Shown piece after piece: positions 25,337 through 33,041 of a stretch of 64,000 bases of DNA. The position numbers and the translations under genes were made by a program. Source of the DNA: Streptomyces sp. Je 1-369 (GTDB lineage Bacteria; Actinomycetota; Actinomycetes; Streptomycetales; Streptomycetaceae); the NCBI RefSeq assembly GCF_026810505.1, contig NZ_CP101750.1, forward strand, positions 4,493,254-4,557,253. Direction: 5' to 3'. The notes beneath the pieces were generated by a model. It was not told the origin of the DNA and did not search any database. It was given only the letters and a program-made list of their open reading frames with translations. Within the stretch, counting starts at the first letter, position 1, and each line of letters begins with the position of its first letter.

Positions 25337-26140
25337 ATGGACCGGAACGACGAGGGCTCCGGTGGCGGGCCCGGGCCCGGTGAGTCCGTCGGGGCCGAAG
25401 TGGGAGACCCGGAGGCCGAGCGGCCGGTCCGGGTCGGGATCGCCGGGCTCAGGCTCGGGTATCAGATTGCCGCCGCGTGCGCCCTGGCCGTCGTCGCCGC
25501 GGCCGCCTGCGTCCATGTCGCCATGCTGTTCCTGCATGTCGCGCCCTCGAACACGCTGACCAAGCAGCACGGGGACGTGGTGGACGAATGGATCTACCCC
25601 GAGTTCGAGCAGAACTGGAAGCTCTTCGCGCCCAACCCGCTCCAGCAGAACGTCGCGGTGCAGGCCCGTGCGGAGCTCCGTACGGCTGACGGGGGTGTGC
25701 GGACCACGGACTGGTACGGCCTCTCCGCCGACGACGGCGCCGCCATCGACGGAAGCCTCCTGCCCAGCCACACGCAGCAGAACGAACTCCGCCGCGCCTG
25801 GGACTTCTACGTCGGCTCGCACGACTCGCAGAATCGTCCCGTCGGCCTGCGGGGCCAGCTCTCCGAGCGCTATGTCCGCCGTATCGCGTACATGCGGCTC
25901 GACCGGGAGGATCCGGGTCGCAAGGGGGACGAGATCGCGCGCGTGCAGTTGCGTTCGAAGACCACGAGCGTGCGTCCGCCGAAGTGGAGCGACGAGAAGG
26001 TCTCCCTCAAGCCCGCCTACCGCATGCTCCCGTGGTGGAAGGTGGAGCCGGACGACCTGCCGCTCGCCGACGGCAAGGGCGACGCGGGCGCAGGGACGAA
26101 GGGCCGCGCGGGCTCCGACGCGGAGGGTGCTGCGCGATGA
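25337..26140 (+). CDS. DUF5819 family membrane protein
   Basis: 267 residues from ATG 25337 (GGGGCGG upstream). A Gly/Glu-rich N-terminus, one membrane helix (about 40-62) and an extracytoplasmic domain with EWIYPEFEQNWKLFAPNPLQQN, the DUF5819 signature as I know it, then WDFYVGSHDS and PAYRMLPWWKVEP near the end. No catalytic motif can be assigned. It overlaps the next gene by ATGA, so the two products are probably made together and may form a membrane complex. Function unknown. Confidence 0.8.
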   Translation: MDRNDEGSGGGPGPGESVGAEVGDPEAERPVRVGIAGLRLGYQIAAACALAVVAAAACVHVAMLFLHVAPSNTLTKQHGDVVDEWIYPEFEQNWKLFAPNPLQQNVAVQARAELRTADGGVRTTDWYGLSADDGAAIDGSLLPSHTQQNELRRAWDFYVGSHDSQNRPVGLRGQLSERYVRRIAYMRLDREDPGRKGDEIARVQLRSKTTSVRPPKWSDEKVSLKPAYRMLPWWKVEPDDLPLADGKGDAGAGTKGRAGSDAEGAAR

Positions 26141-27477
26141 GCCGCTTCGAGAACCCGCTGGCGCGGGGCATCAACAACGTCACCGGGTTCGCCCTGGGGC
26201 CGTACCAGACCGCGGTGATCCGTATCGGATTCGCCGGTACCTGGCTGTTCTTCCTGCTGCGGGAACTCCCCCACCGCCATGAGATGTACGGGCCCGACGG
26301 GCCCTGGAACTGGGACATGGCGCAGCAGCTCATCGCGAGCAACGGCGCCTTCACCGCACTGATGTGGGCGGACGGGAACCTCTGGTTCGAGATCGTCTAC
26401 GCGGTGGGGATCCTCAGCAGCGTCCTGCTGCTGCTCGGATGGCACACGCGCGCGATGTCCGTGCTCTTCATGATCGGTGTGCTGTCGCTGCAGAACCGCA
26501 GCATCTTCATGGGAGACGGCGGCGACAACGTCATCCACCTGATGTCGACGTATCTGGTCTTCACGCGCTGCGGTCAGGTCTGGTCGCTGGACGCACGGCG
26601 AGCGGAACGCGCAGGTGAGGGGGCGGGAGACCCGGTCGGTCCGGTCGGGCCCGTCCTGTGGTGGGTGCTCGGGCTCGGGCTGTCCGTCGTGACGTTCATG
26701 GGGGAGCTCAGCGGCGGGTGGCTGCTGCTGCTCTGGGGGCTGTGGCTGGTGCACGGCTTCTGGTGGGCCGTGGGGCGGCGGGCTCCGGAGAGCGAGTTGC
26801 GGAAGCTTCTCGACGTCGTGGCCAACGTCGCCCACAACGCGGGCCTGCTGGTGATCATGGTTGAGGCCTGTCTGATCTACGCGACGGCCGGCTGGTACAA
26901 GATCCAGGGGAGTCGCTGGCAGGACGGCACGGCCGTCTACTACCCGCTGAACCTCGATTACTTCTCCCCGTGGCCCGCCCTCTCCGAACTGCTCTCGTCG
27001 CACGGCATCATGGTGCTCCTGGTGACGTACGGAACGGTCGTCGTGCAGGTGGCTTTCCCCTTCACCCTCTTCAACCGCCGGGTCAAGAACGTCCTGCTCG
27101 CGGCCATGATCGTCGAGCATTCCGTGATCGCGGTCGTTCTGGGGCTGCCGTTCTTCTCGCTCGCGATGATCGCGGCCGACGCCGTCTTCCTGCCGACGTC
27201 GTTCCTGCGGCGCCTCGGCCGATGGGCGGCACGCGCGCGTGAAGGGGCGGTATCCCGTCTTCCGCTCTCCCGCGGCAGTGATGTGCCGGAACAGCGCTCC
27301 GGGAACTCCGCGAACTCCGGGAACTCCGCGAACTCCGGGAACTCCGCGAACTCCGGGAACTCCGCGAACTCCGGGAACTCCGCGAAGTCCGTGGGTTCCG
27401 TGGACACTGTGGACTCCGTGGACGGGAGGCGGGGCGAAGAACCCACCAACCCCGCCCGCGTAGGCTTCACGCCATGA
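26137..27477 (+). CDS. HTTM domain (vitamin K-dependent carboxylase-like) membrane protein
   Basis: 446 residues, ATG overlapping the DUF5819 stop. About eight membrane segments form an HTTM domain: VIRIGFAGTWLFFLLRELPHR, GILSSVLLLLGWHTR, LQNRSIFMGDGGDNVIHLM and YATAGWYKIQGSRWQDG. The family is related to the membrane part of gamma-glutamyl carboxylase, but bacterial members in such pairs have no established reaction. The C-terminal tail carries five GNSANS repeats (27301-27390) and Val/Ser/Asp-rich sequence. The stop overlaps the TrmH start as ATGA. Confidence 0.85.
   Translation: MSRFENPLARGINNVTGFALGPYQTAVIRIGFAGTWLFFLLRELPHRHEMYGPDGPWNWDMAQQLIASNGAFTALMWADGNLWFEIVYAVGILSSVLLLLGWHTRAMSVLFMIGVLSLQNRSIFMGDGGDNVIHLMSTYLVFTRCGQVWSLDARRAERAGEGAGDPVGPVGPVLWWVLGLGLSVVTFMGELSGGWLLLLWGLWLVHGFWWAVGRRAPESELRKLLDVVANVAHNAGLLVIMVEACLIYATAGWYKIQGSRWQDGTAVYYPLNLDYFSPWPALSELLSSHGIMVLLVTYGTVVVQVAFPFTLFNRRVKNVLLAAMIVEHSVIAVVLGLPFFSLAMIAADAVFLPTSFLRRLGRWAARAREGAVSRLPLSRGSDVPEQRSGNSANSGNSANSGNSANSGNSANSGNSAKSVGSVDTVDSVDGRRGEEPTNPARVGFTP
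27301..27390 (+). repeat. 18-bp tandem repeat, five copies, coding GNSANS
   Basis: GGGAACTCCGCGAACTCC repeats head to tail from 27301 (the fifth copy has one base change, giving AKS). It lies in frame near the end of the HTTM gene. Copy number could vary without frameshift. Confidence 0.9.
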
Positions 27478-28253
27478 ACAGGACGGACGGGGCGGACCCC
27501 GACGGCGCCGTACGCGCCTGGCACGGGCTCGCCGATACGTCCGTGCTGCTCGACGGTTTCCACGCGATCAAGCACGCGCTGCGCTTCGGCGCGCGGGTGC
27601 CGGTGGCGCTGACCAGCGACCGGCCCGCCGTCCTGGCCCTCGCGGACGAGCTCGCGCCGGACGTGAAGGACGAGCTCGGCGAACTCCTGACGCAGGTCCC
27701 GGACGCCCGGCTGCGCGCCCTCGTGCCGCGGCTGCATCCCACGGCCGTGGCCGCCCTGGCGGTACGTCCCTCTCGTACGGCCAACCTGGACGCGCTGCGG
27801 AGGACGTCCAGGGCCGCGCCGGTCGTCGTGCTCGACGATCCGCGCAACCTCGGCAACGCCGGGGCGGTGATCCGGCTCGCCGCGGGGTTCGGCGCGACCG
27901 GGGTCGTCACGACCGGCACGCTCGACCCCTGGCACCCCACCGTGGTGCGCGGTGGCGCGGGCCTGCACTTCGCGACCGCCGTGGAGCGCATGGACGTGAC
28001 CGATCTCCCGCCAGGCCCGGTCTTCGCGCTCGACGCGGAGGGCGAGGACATCAGGGGGCTGAAGCTCCCGGACGACGCCGTGCTCGCGTTCGGCTCCGAG
28101 CGCAGCGGGCTTTCGGCCGCACTGCGTGACCACGCGGACCACCTGGTGTCCCTGCCGATGCGCCCGCAGGTCTCCAGCTACAACCTGGCGACGAGCGTCG
28201 GCATGACGCTCTTCCACTGGTCGGCGGGCAGGCCCCCGGGGCCGGAGGCCTGA
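27474..28253 (+). CDS. TrmH/SpoU family RNA 2'-O-methyltransferase
   Basis: 259 residues. The SPOUT knot motifs are present: LDDPRNLGNAGAVIRLAAGFGA (motif 1, about 121-142), FGSERSGLS (motif 2, about 204-212) and LPMRPQVSSYNLATSVGMTL (motif 3). An N-terminal substrate-binding region precedes them. It would 2'-O-methylate a ribose in rRNA or tRNA with SAM. The target cannot be told; close relatives include 23S rRNA and resistance methyltransferases. Its ATG overlaps the HTTM stop, coupling it to an unrelated membrane pair. The downstream stretch is a short tandem repeat. Confidence 0.92.
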   Translation: MNRTDGADPDGAVRAWHGLADTSVLLDGFHAIKHALRFGARVPVALTSDRPAVLALADELAPDVKDELGELLTQVPDARLRALVPRLHPTAVAALAVRPSRTANLDALRRTSRAAPVVVLDDPRNLGNAGAVIRLAAGFGATGVVTTGTLDPWHPTVVRGGAGLHFATAVERMDVTDLPPGPVFALDAEGEDIRGLKLPDDAVLAFGSERSGLSAALRDHADHLVSLPMRPQVSSYNLATSVGMTLFHWSAGRPPGPEA

Positions 28254-28270
28254 CCCGCCGCGCGTCACGC

Positions 28271-28312
28271 GTCACGCGAGACGCGTCACGCGAGACGCGT
28301 CACGCGAGACGC
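28271..28312. repeat. 14-bp tandem repeat, three perfect copies
   Basis: GTCACGCGAGACGC at 28271-28284, 28285-28298 and 28299-28312, with a partial copy before it. Junctions create GACGCGTC palindromes. It fills the gap between convergent TrmH and paaN genes, where a terminator would be expected; the repeated palindromes may serve that role. Confidence 0.85.
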
Positions 28313-28320
28313 GTCGGGCG

Positions 28321-30012
28321 TCACGCGTCCTTGCGGATCTCCACCACGCGGAAGCGGTTGGCCACGAACGCGCCGTCGCACAGCGCGGCGTTCGCCGCGG
28401 GGTTGCCGCCCGAGCCGTGGAAGTCCGAGAACGCCGCCGTCTGGTTCACATAGACGCCGCCCGTGAGGTTCAGGGACAGCTGGGCGCACTCTTCGAGGCA
28501 GGTCTCCTCGACGGCGGCGGAGACTTCCTCCGACGTCGTGTACGCCCCGACGGTCATCGCTCCCTTGTCGCGCACCGTGCGGCGCAGCAGCTCCACCGCG
28601 TCCGCCGCCGAGTCGACGGCGACCGCGAAGGAGACCGGGCCGAAGCACTCGTTCAGGTAGACGGCCTCGGCGTCGGGCTTGGCGCCGTCCAGCTTGACGA
28701 TCACCGGGGTGCGGACCACGGCGTCCGGGAACTCCGGGTTGGTGATCTCCCGCGAGGGGAGGGCGACCTCGCCGAGTCCCGCGGCCGCTTCGAGGCGGGC
28801 CTTCACATCGGGGTTGACCAGGGCGCCGAGGACGCCGTTCGCCCGCGCGTCGTCGCCGAGCAGGCCGTTCACCGAGGCCGCGAGGTCCGTGACCACGTCG
28901 TCGTACGACTTAGCGCCGGCGTCGGTCCGGATGCCGTCGCGCGGGATCAGCAGGTTCTGCGGGGTGGTGCACATCTGGCCGCTGTACAGCGACAGGGAGA
29001 AGGCGAGGTTGGCCAGCATTCCCTTGTAGTTGTCCGTCGACTCGACGACGACCGTGTTGACGCCGGCCTTTTCCGTGTAGACCTGCGCCTGGCGGGCGTT
29101 GGCCTCGAGCCAGTCGCCGAAGGCCGTCGATCCGGTGTAGTCGATCAGCGTGATCTCGGGGCGCACGGCGAGGGTCTTGGCGATGCCCTCGTCGGGCCGC
29201 TCGACGGCCAGGCAGACGAGGTTCGCGTCGAAGCCCGCGTCGGCGAGGACCTCGCGGGCGATCCGCACCGTGAGCGCCAGGGGCAGGACCGCGCGCGGGT
29301 GGGGCTTGACCAGGACGGGGTTGCCGGTGGCGAGCGAGGCGAACAGGCCGGGATAGCCGTTCCACGTCGGGAAGGTGTTGCAGCCGATCATGAGCGAGAT
29401 GCCGCGTGCGACGGGGGTGAACCGCTTGTTCAGCGCGATCGGGTCGCGCTTGCCCTGGGGCTTGGTCCACTCGGCGGCGTCGGGGATGCGGGTCTGCTCG
29501 ACGAACGCGTACGCGACCGCTTCGAGGCCGCGGTCCTGGGCGTGCGGGCCGCCCGCCTGGAAGGCCATCATGAAGGCCTGGCCGCTGGTGTGCATGACCG
29601 CGTGCGCGAACTCGTGCGTGCGGGAGCTGATGCGCGACAGGATCTCCAGACAGACCATCGCGCGCACTTCCGCGCCCGCGTCGCGCCAGGCGCGCATTCC
29701 GGCGCGCATGGCGGGCAGCAGCGTGTCGATGTCCGGGTGGGGGTAGGTGATCCCCAACTCCGGTCCGTACGGCGAGACTTCTCCGCCGACCCAGTCGTCG
29801 GTACCGGGCTGGTCGAGGTCGAAGCGGGTGCCCTGGAGGGCGTCGAAGGCGGCCTTGCCCTCGGGCAGGCTCAGGCTGCCGTTCTCCCCGTACGCCTTCG
29901 GGTGCTCGGGGTGAGGGGACCAGTACGCACGCGTGCGGATGGTTTCCAGCGCCTGGTCGAGGGTGGGCCGGTGCTTGGCGATCAGCTGGGGCGCGGTGAG
30001 TTCGGCGGCCAT
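28321..30012 (-). CDS. paaN: PaaN, aldehyde dehydrogenase of phenylacetate catabolism
   Basis: 563 residues from ATG 30012 (GGAGGAG upstream). An NAD(P)-dependent aldehyde dehydrogenase fold with MIGCNTFPTWNGYPGLFASLATGNPVLVKPHP cofactor region split over residues 200-245, IDYTGSTAFG, EKAGVNTVVVEST and catalytic Cys in YSGQMCTTPQNLL. In the phenylacetyl-CoA pathway it oxidises the semialdehyde released when the oxepin-CoA ring is opened. It corresponds to the N-terminal half of E. coli PaaZ; the MaoC-type hydratase half is missing. Divergent from paaH across an operator. Confidence 0.93.
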   Translation of the reverse strand: MAAELTAPQLIAKHRPTLDQALETIRTRAYWSPHPEHPKAYGENGSLSLPEGKAAFDALQGTRFDLDQPGTDDWVGGEVSPYGPELGITYPHPDIDTLLPAMRAGMRAWRDAGAEVRAMVCLEILSRISSRTHEFAHAVMHTSGQAFMMAFQAGGPHAQDRGLEAVAYAFVEQTRIPDAAEWTKPQGKRDPIALNKRFTPVARGISLMIGCNTFPTWNGYPGLFASLATGNPVLVKPHPRAVLPLALTVRIAREVLADAGFDANLVCLAVERPDEGIAKTLAVRPEITLIDYTGSTAFGDWLEANARQAQVYTEKAGVNTVVVESTDNYKGMLANLAFSLSLYSGQMCTTPQNLLIPRDGIRTDAGAKSYDDVVTDLAASVNGLLGDDARANGVLGALVNPDVKARLEAAAGLGEVALPSREITNPEFPDAVVRTPVIVKLDGAKPDAEAVYLNECFGPVSFAVAVDSAADAVELLRRTVRDKGAMTVGAYTTSEEVSAAVEETCLEECAQLSLNLTGGVYVNQTAAFSDFHGSGGNPAANAALCDGAFVANRFRVVEIRKDA

Positions 30013-30102
30013 GACGGGACCAACTCCTCCTCGGGCAGCTCTGCGTCGAGCTGGCGAGCTGGGCAGGGACGGTGGGCAGGAACGCTCTGTCAGGGCTAGA
30101 GT

Positions 30103-30121
30103 AACCGAACGATCGGTCGGG
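30103..30121. promoter_or_regulatory. PaaR-type operator between paaN and paaH
   Basis: AACCGAACGATCGGTCGGG, identical over 19 bases (opposite orientation) to the site before paaA. It is placed to control both divergent units, including the TetR gene itself. Confidence 0.82.
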
Positions 30122-30141
30122 ACAAGAGGGTCCGGCAAAGC

Positions 30142-30150
30142 TGTGGACAA
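30142..30150 (-). promoter_or_regulatory. Isolated DnaA box between paaN and paaH
   Basis: TGTGGACAA on the plus strand is the Streptomyces consensus TTGTCCACA on the minus strand, 20 bases from the PaaR-type operator. Confidence 0.55.
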
Positions 30151-30209
30151 CTTCTTGCCGGCCACCCCCGGACCCCGCGGCCGACGGGCCGTGCGGGAGG
30201 ATCGCGAAC

Positions 30210-31721
30210 ATGACAGCACTCGAGCTCAGCAGCGCCGTTGCCGTGGTCGGTACCGGAACCATGGGGCAGGGCATCGCCCAGGTCGCCCTGGTCGCGGGCC
30301 ACCCCGTGCGGCTGTACGACGCCGCGCCGGGCCGCGCGAAGGCGGCGGCCGACGCGATCGGTGCGCGCCTGGACCGGCTCGTCGAGAAGGGCAGGCTCAC
30401 GGCCGAGGACCGCGCCGCGACCGGTGCCCGACTCGCCCCCGCCGAAAGCCTCGCGGAGCTCGCCGACTGCGGTCTCGTCGTCGAGGCGATCCTCGAACAA
30501 CTCGACGTGAAACAGCGGCTGTTCCAGGACCTCGAAGACGTCGTCGCCGAGGACTGTCTGCTGGCCACCAACACGTCGTCCCTCTCCGTGACCGCCATCG
30601 CGGGCGCCCTGCGCGCGCCGGGCCGCTTCGTGGGTCTGCACTTCTTCAACCCGGCGCCCCTGCTGCCCCTCGTCGAGGTCGTCAGCGGCTCCGCGACGGA
30701 GGAAACAGCGGCCACGCGCGCGTACGAGACGGCCAAGGCCTGGGGGAAGACCCCGGTGCACTGCTCGGACACTCCCGGTTTCATCGTCAACCGCATCGCA
30801 CGGCCCTTCTACGCCGAGGCGCTGCGCCTGTACGAGGAGCGGGTCGCCGACCCTGCCACGATCGACGCCGTCCTGCGCGAGTGCGGCGGATTCAAGATGG
30901 GCCCCTTCGAGCTCACCGACCTCATCGGCCAGGACGTCAACGAAGCCGTCACGCGCTCCGTGTGGGAGTCCTTCTTCCAGGACCCCAAGTTCACGCCGTC
31001 GCTGGCGCAGCGCCGCCTCGTGGAGTCGCGCCGCCTCGGACGGAAGTCGGGACAGGGCTGGTACGCGTACGGGGACGACGCCCCGCGCGCGGAGCCGCAC
31101 ACCGCGCCGCCCGCGCATGCGCCGGAGTCCGTCACCGTGCACGGCGACCTCTTCCCGGCGGACGCGCTGACCACCCTCATGGGGGAGGCGGGCATCCGGG
31201 TCGGACGCGGCGAGGGCGTCCCCGAGTACCCCGGCTTCATCGAACTCCCCAGTGGGGCCCGGCTCGCCCCGGCCGACGGCACGGCCGCCGACGCCGGTGC
31301 CGAGCCCACCATCCACTTCGACCTGGCGCTGGACTACCGCGCCGCCACCAGGGTCGCCCTCGCCCCTTCGAGCAGGGTCGGCGAACAGTCCCTGAAGGAG
31401 GCGATCGGCCTCTTCCAGGCGCTCGGCAAGAAGGTCAGCGTCATCGGGCACAGCCCCGGCATGATCGTGGCCCGCACGGTGTGGATGCTCGTCGACTTCG
31501 CCCTCGACGCCGTCGGACGCGAGGTCGCGGACGCCGACGACATCGACACCGCCATGCGGCTCGGCGTCAACTACCCGCTCGGGCCCGTCGCATGGGGCCG
31601 CCGCCTCACCGCGTACCGGGTGGCAGAGGCGCTCGACGCCCTGCACGACGAGTACCCCACCGGGCGTTACGCGCCCTCCCAGGCACTGCGGCGCCAAGCC
31701 GTGCGAGAGGAGTACTCATGA
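30210..31721 (+). CDS. paaH: PaaH, 3-hydroxyacyl-CoA dehydrogenase
   Basis: 503 residues, the two-domain length typical of PaaH. A Rossmann fold opens with VAVVGTGTMGQGIAQVALVAGHPV; catalytic elements NTSSLSV, VGLHFFNPAPLLPLVEVV (His) and DTPGFIVNRIARPFY follow. The C-terminal half repeats the second HAD domain (HSPGMIVARTVWMLVDFALD, GVNYPLGPVAWG). It oxidises 3-hydroxyadipyl-CoA to 3-oxoadipyl-CoA. GGAGGA lies 8 bases before the ATG. The stop overlaps the TetR start as ATGA. Confidence 0.94.
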   Translation: MTALELSSAVAVVGTGTMGQGIAQVALVAGHPVRLYDAAPGRAKAAADAIGARLDRLVEKGRLTAEDRAATGARLAPAESLAELADCGLVVEAILEQLDVKQRLFQDLEDVVAEDCLLATNTSSLSVTAIAGALRAPGRFVGLHFFNPAPLLPLVEVVSGSATEETAATRAYETAKAWGKTPVHCSDTPGFIVNRIARPFYAEALRLYEERVADPATIDAVLRECGGFKMGPFELTDLIGQDVNEAVTRSVWESFFQDPKFTPSLAQRRLVESRRLGRKSGQGWYAYGDDAPRAEPHTAPPAHAPESVTVHGDLFPADALTTLMGEAGIRVGRGEGVPEYPGFIELPSGARLAPADGTAADAGAEPTIHFDLALDYRAATRVALAPSSRVGEQSLKEAIGLFQALGKKVSVIGHSPGMIVARTVWMLVDFALDAVGREVADADDIDTAMRLGVNYPLGPVAWGRRLTAYRVAEALDALHDEYPTGRYAPSQALRRQAVREEYS

Positions 31722-32311
31722 CCACCGCCCGGCGCGACACGTACACCCCGGAGACGCTCCTGAGCGTGGCCGTCCGGGTCTTCAACGAGCGCGGCTACGA
31801 CGGCACGTCCATGGAGCACCTCTCCAAGGCGGCCGGCATCTCCAAGTCCTCGATCTACCACCACGTGGCGGGCAAGGAGGAGCTGCTGCGCCGCGCCGTG
31901 AGCCGGGCGCTGGACGGGCTCTTCGGGATCCTCGTCGAGGACCACGCGCGCGTGGGCAGCGCGGTCCAGCGCCTGGAGTACGTGACGCGCCGCACCGTCG
32001 AGGTGCTGGTCGCCGAACTGCCCTACGTGACGCTGCTCCTGCGGGTGCGCGGCAACACCGACACCGAACGCTGGGCCATGGAGCGGCGCAGGGAGTTCGA
32101 CCAGCAGGTGGCGGCGCTGCTCAAGGAGGCCGTCGCCGACGGTGATCTGCGCTCCGACATCGAGCTGCGGCTCGCCACCCGGCTGCTCTTCGGGATGATC
32201 AACTCCATCGTGGAGTGGTACCGGCCGGAGAGCCGGGGCGCCGCCAACGGCGAGCAGATCGCCGACGCCGTCGTGCAACTGGCTTTCGCGGGGCTGCGCA
32301 CCGACCGCTGA
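31718..32311 (+). CDS. paaR: TetR family regulator, probable PaaR
   Basis: 197 residues. The N-terminal helix-turn-helix (LLSVAVRVFNERGYDGTSMEHLSKAAGISKSS split over 13-44, then IYHHVAGKEELL) is classical TetR. The C-terminal ligand domain is all-helical. It is co-translated with paaH and lies beside two identical palindromes that border the paa genes, so autoregulation and control by phenylacetyl-CoA are likely. That assignment is from context, as TetR domains do not reveal ligands. Confidence 0.85.
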   Translation: MTTARRDTYTPETLLSVAVRVFNERGYDGTSMEHLSKAAGISKSSIYHHVAGKEELLRRAVSRALDGLFGILVEDHARVGSAVQRLEYVTRRTVEVLVAELPYVTLLLRVRGNTDTERWAMERRREFDQQVAALLKEAVADGDLRSDIELRLATRLLFGMINSIVEWYRPESRGAANGEQIADAVVQLAFAGLRTDR

Positions 32312-32342
32312 GCCCCGGCCCGGGGACGTTGCAGACGGCCTC

Positions 32343-32852
32343 TCAGTTCTCCGGCTCCATGTCGTCCTCCTCGAAGACCAGCAACGTACGCGTACTGAGT
32401 ACTTCGGGGATGGACTGCAGCCGGGTCAGCACCAGCTCGCGCAGGGCCCGGTTGTCCGGCGTGTGCACCAGGAGCAGTACGTCGAAGTCGCCGCTGACGA
32501 GCGCGATGTGGGACGCACCGGGAAGTGCGCGCAGATGCTCGCGCACCGTGCGCCAGGTGTTCTGGACGATCTTGAGCGTGATGTAGGCGGACGCGCCCTG
32601 TCCGGCGCGTTCGTGATTGATGCGCGCCCCGAAGCCCCGGATGACCCCGTCGTCGATGAGGCGGTTGATGCGCGCGTACGCGTTGGCGCGCGACACATGG
32701 ACCCGCTCGGCCACGGAGCGTATCGACGCGCGTCCGTCCGTGTGCAAGATCTGCAGGATGTCGCGGTCTATGGCGTCCAGCGGGCGCGGATCCGGGATCT
32801 GGGGCTCCGGACGGTCGCCGACCGGTCCGTCGGCCATTCGTTCAGATGCCAT
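32343..32852 (-). CDS. bkdR: Lrp/AsnC family regulator, BkdR type
   Basis: 169 residues from ATG 32852. An N-terminal winged HTH (LDAIDRDILQILHTDGRASIRSVAERVHVSR, split over 26-58, with ANAYARINRLIDDGVI) precedes a RAM/ACT domain (GASAYITLKIV, ALVSGDFDVLLLVHT). It is divergent from the branched-chain 2-oxoacid dehydrogenase operon, the arrangement of bkdR in other bacteria, and probably senses a branched-chain amino acid or 2-oxoacid. It converges with the TetR gene with 31 bases between stops. Confidence 0.88.
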   Translation of the reverse strand: MASERMADGPVGDRPEPQIPDPRPLDAIDRDILQILHTDGRASIRSVAERVHVSRANAYARINRLIDDGVIRGFGARINHERAGQGASAYITLKIVQNTWRTVREHLRALPGASHIALVSGDFDVLLLVHTPDNRALRELVLTRLQSIPEVLSTRTLLVFEEDDMEPEN

Positions 32853-32910
32853 GTCCCCCCGCCTCCCTACCATGGACGTACTGCATCCATCCCAGGCTGT
32901 GCAGAACCGT

Positions 32911-32919
32911 TTGTCCACA
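32911..32919 (+). promoter_or_regulatory. Isolated DnaA box between bkdR and bkdA
   Basis: TTGTCCACA, perfect consensus on the plus strand, in the divergent promoter region. Confidence 0.5.
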
Positions 32920-32953
32920 GCCTGGAGGTGCCTGTAGCCAAAATGTGCCGTCG

Positions 32954-32967
32954 ACCGAACAATCGGT
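32954..32967. promoter_or_regulatory. TetR-type palindrome in front of bkdA, PaaR-site relative
   Basis: ACCGAACAATCGGT differs from the paa operator core only at one central base (A for G). It lies 75 bases before the bkdA start and 102 bases from the bkdR start. Confidence 0.6.
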
Positions 32968-33041
32968 AGGTGAGGCGCATCACGTCGCGCGCCTCTTTTG
33001 CCGCTCCCACGAGGAGTCCGCTTCCCCCAGGAGGTGCCGTC

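Noticed and set aside
27301..27390. Tandem repeats considered as a CRISPR array
   Set aside because: Units are contiguous with no unique spacers, in frame, and there are no cas genes. The same applies to the arrays at 28271 and 41761.
30500..30515. GACGTGAAACAG considered as a parS half-site
   Set aside because: Only the right half matches; the left half differs at most positions.
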